From contig JAMPGL010000018.1 in the NCBI GenBank assembly GCA_023663945.1, positions 1-61,954 on the forward strand: a stretch of 61,954 bases of DNA. The letters are read 5' to 3'. A model generated the notes under the pieces. The model had not been told where the DNA came from. It did no database searches and was given only the letters and a program-made list of their open reading frames with translations. The translations under genes were made by a program, and so were the position numbers. Positions 61,869 through 61,954 of this stretch are shown here, piece after piece. The stretch is from Lachnospiraceae bacterium (GTDB lineage Bacteria; Bacillota; Clostridia; Lachnospirales; Lachnospiraceae). Numbering within the stretch: the first letter of the stretch is position 1; each line of letters begins with the position of its first letter.

Positions 61869-61954
61869 TTATGCTAACTGCATGACCTCGGCTTCAATTT
61901 CTTTCAGTTCTTCCAGTGATAATGTTGGTAAATAACGTGCAATTTTTTCAATCG
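61869..61954 (-). CDS. C-terminal end of an Rpn-family nuclease (5' end outside window)
   Basis: Translation of the minus strand gives IEKIARYLPTLSLEELKEIE, followed by AEVMQLA and a TAA stop. The same tail (IARYVPALTLEELKELEAEI) closes the Rpn-like gene at 32270-33109. Only 28 codons are visible, so only the tail can be assigned. No coding frame crosses it on the other strand. Confidence 0.75.
   Translation of the reverse strand, partial: IEKIARYLPTLSLEELKEIEAEVMQLA

Overview
The window looks like chromosomal DNA from an anaerobic Firmicute of the class Clostridia, most probably Lachnospiraceae. The signs are gene order (rpsF-ssb-rpsR, gdpP-rplI-dnaB), spore-type cell-wall hydrolases (CwlD, SleB-like, GH18 with SH3), mecA, a fermentative pyruvate formate-lyase locus, a Pst/PhoPR phosphate cluster, an F-type ATP synthase whose c subunit carries a sodium-type binding signature, and several families of small unknown proteins and Rpn-type nucleases. 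No rRNA, tRNA, CRISPR array, prophage or transposase gene was seen. The genus is not claimed.

Layout. 1-6.6 kb: the 3' end of an Rpn-like coiled-coil gene, an RCC1-repeat surface protein, a sirtuin, two lipoproteins and a DUF951 protein. 6.5-12 kb: information processing (S6, SSB, S18; then the c-di-AMP phosphodiesterase GdpP, L9 and replicative helicase). 12-22 kb: anaerobic metabolism on both strands: ferredoxin, PFL-activating enzyme, a membrane protein/HTH pair, a sugar-sensor diguanylate cyclase, a pyruvate formate-lyase split into separate genes, a DUF1858 protein, an NhaC antiporter and MecA. 22.9-23.8 kb: a gene-free stretch with a strong promoter, a hairpin and six contiguous 52-nt repeats. 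24-32 kb: envelope and spore-type hydrolases, LCP ligase, TsaC, RpiB, DUF402 and Ogt. 32-41 kb: an Rpn nuclease, then pstSCAB-phoU-phoPR behind a PHO box, and an MFS carrier. 41-48.7 kb: the complete atp operon. 48.8-58.5 kb: MoxR/DUF58/DUF4129 module, methyltransferase, a large unknown extracytoplasmic protein, and a membrane-tethered HTH/DUF4097 pair. 58.5-61 kb: an AT-rich island between two inverted copies of a palindromic element. The window ends with a preQ1-riboswitch-controlled QueT transporter and the 3' end of another Rpn gene.

How genes work together. PflA (13.2 kb) would activate the PFL whose catalytic body (17.8-19.8 kb) and glycyl-radical domain (17.2 kb) lie in separate genes; a third small ORF between them resembles the start of the radical domain. 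PstSCAB imports phosphate while PhoU and PhoPR sense and regulate it. AtpZ/AtpI precede the eight structural genes of the ATP synthase.

Most worth checking: the split PFL with its extra paralogous ORF, the 52-nt repeat array, the island bounded by inverted palindromic elements (one containing a perfect 60-nt palindrome), the antitoxin with a stop at codon 3, and the dispersed hairpin repeats. All calls come from reading the sequence; no database search was run.
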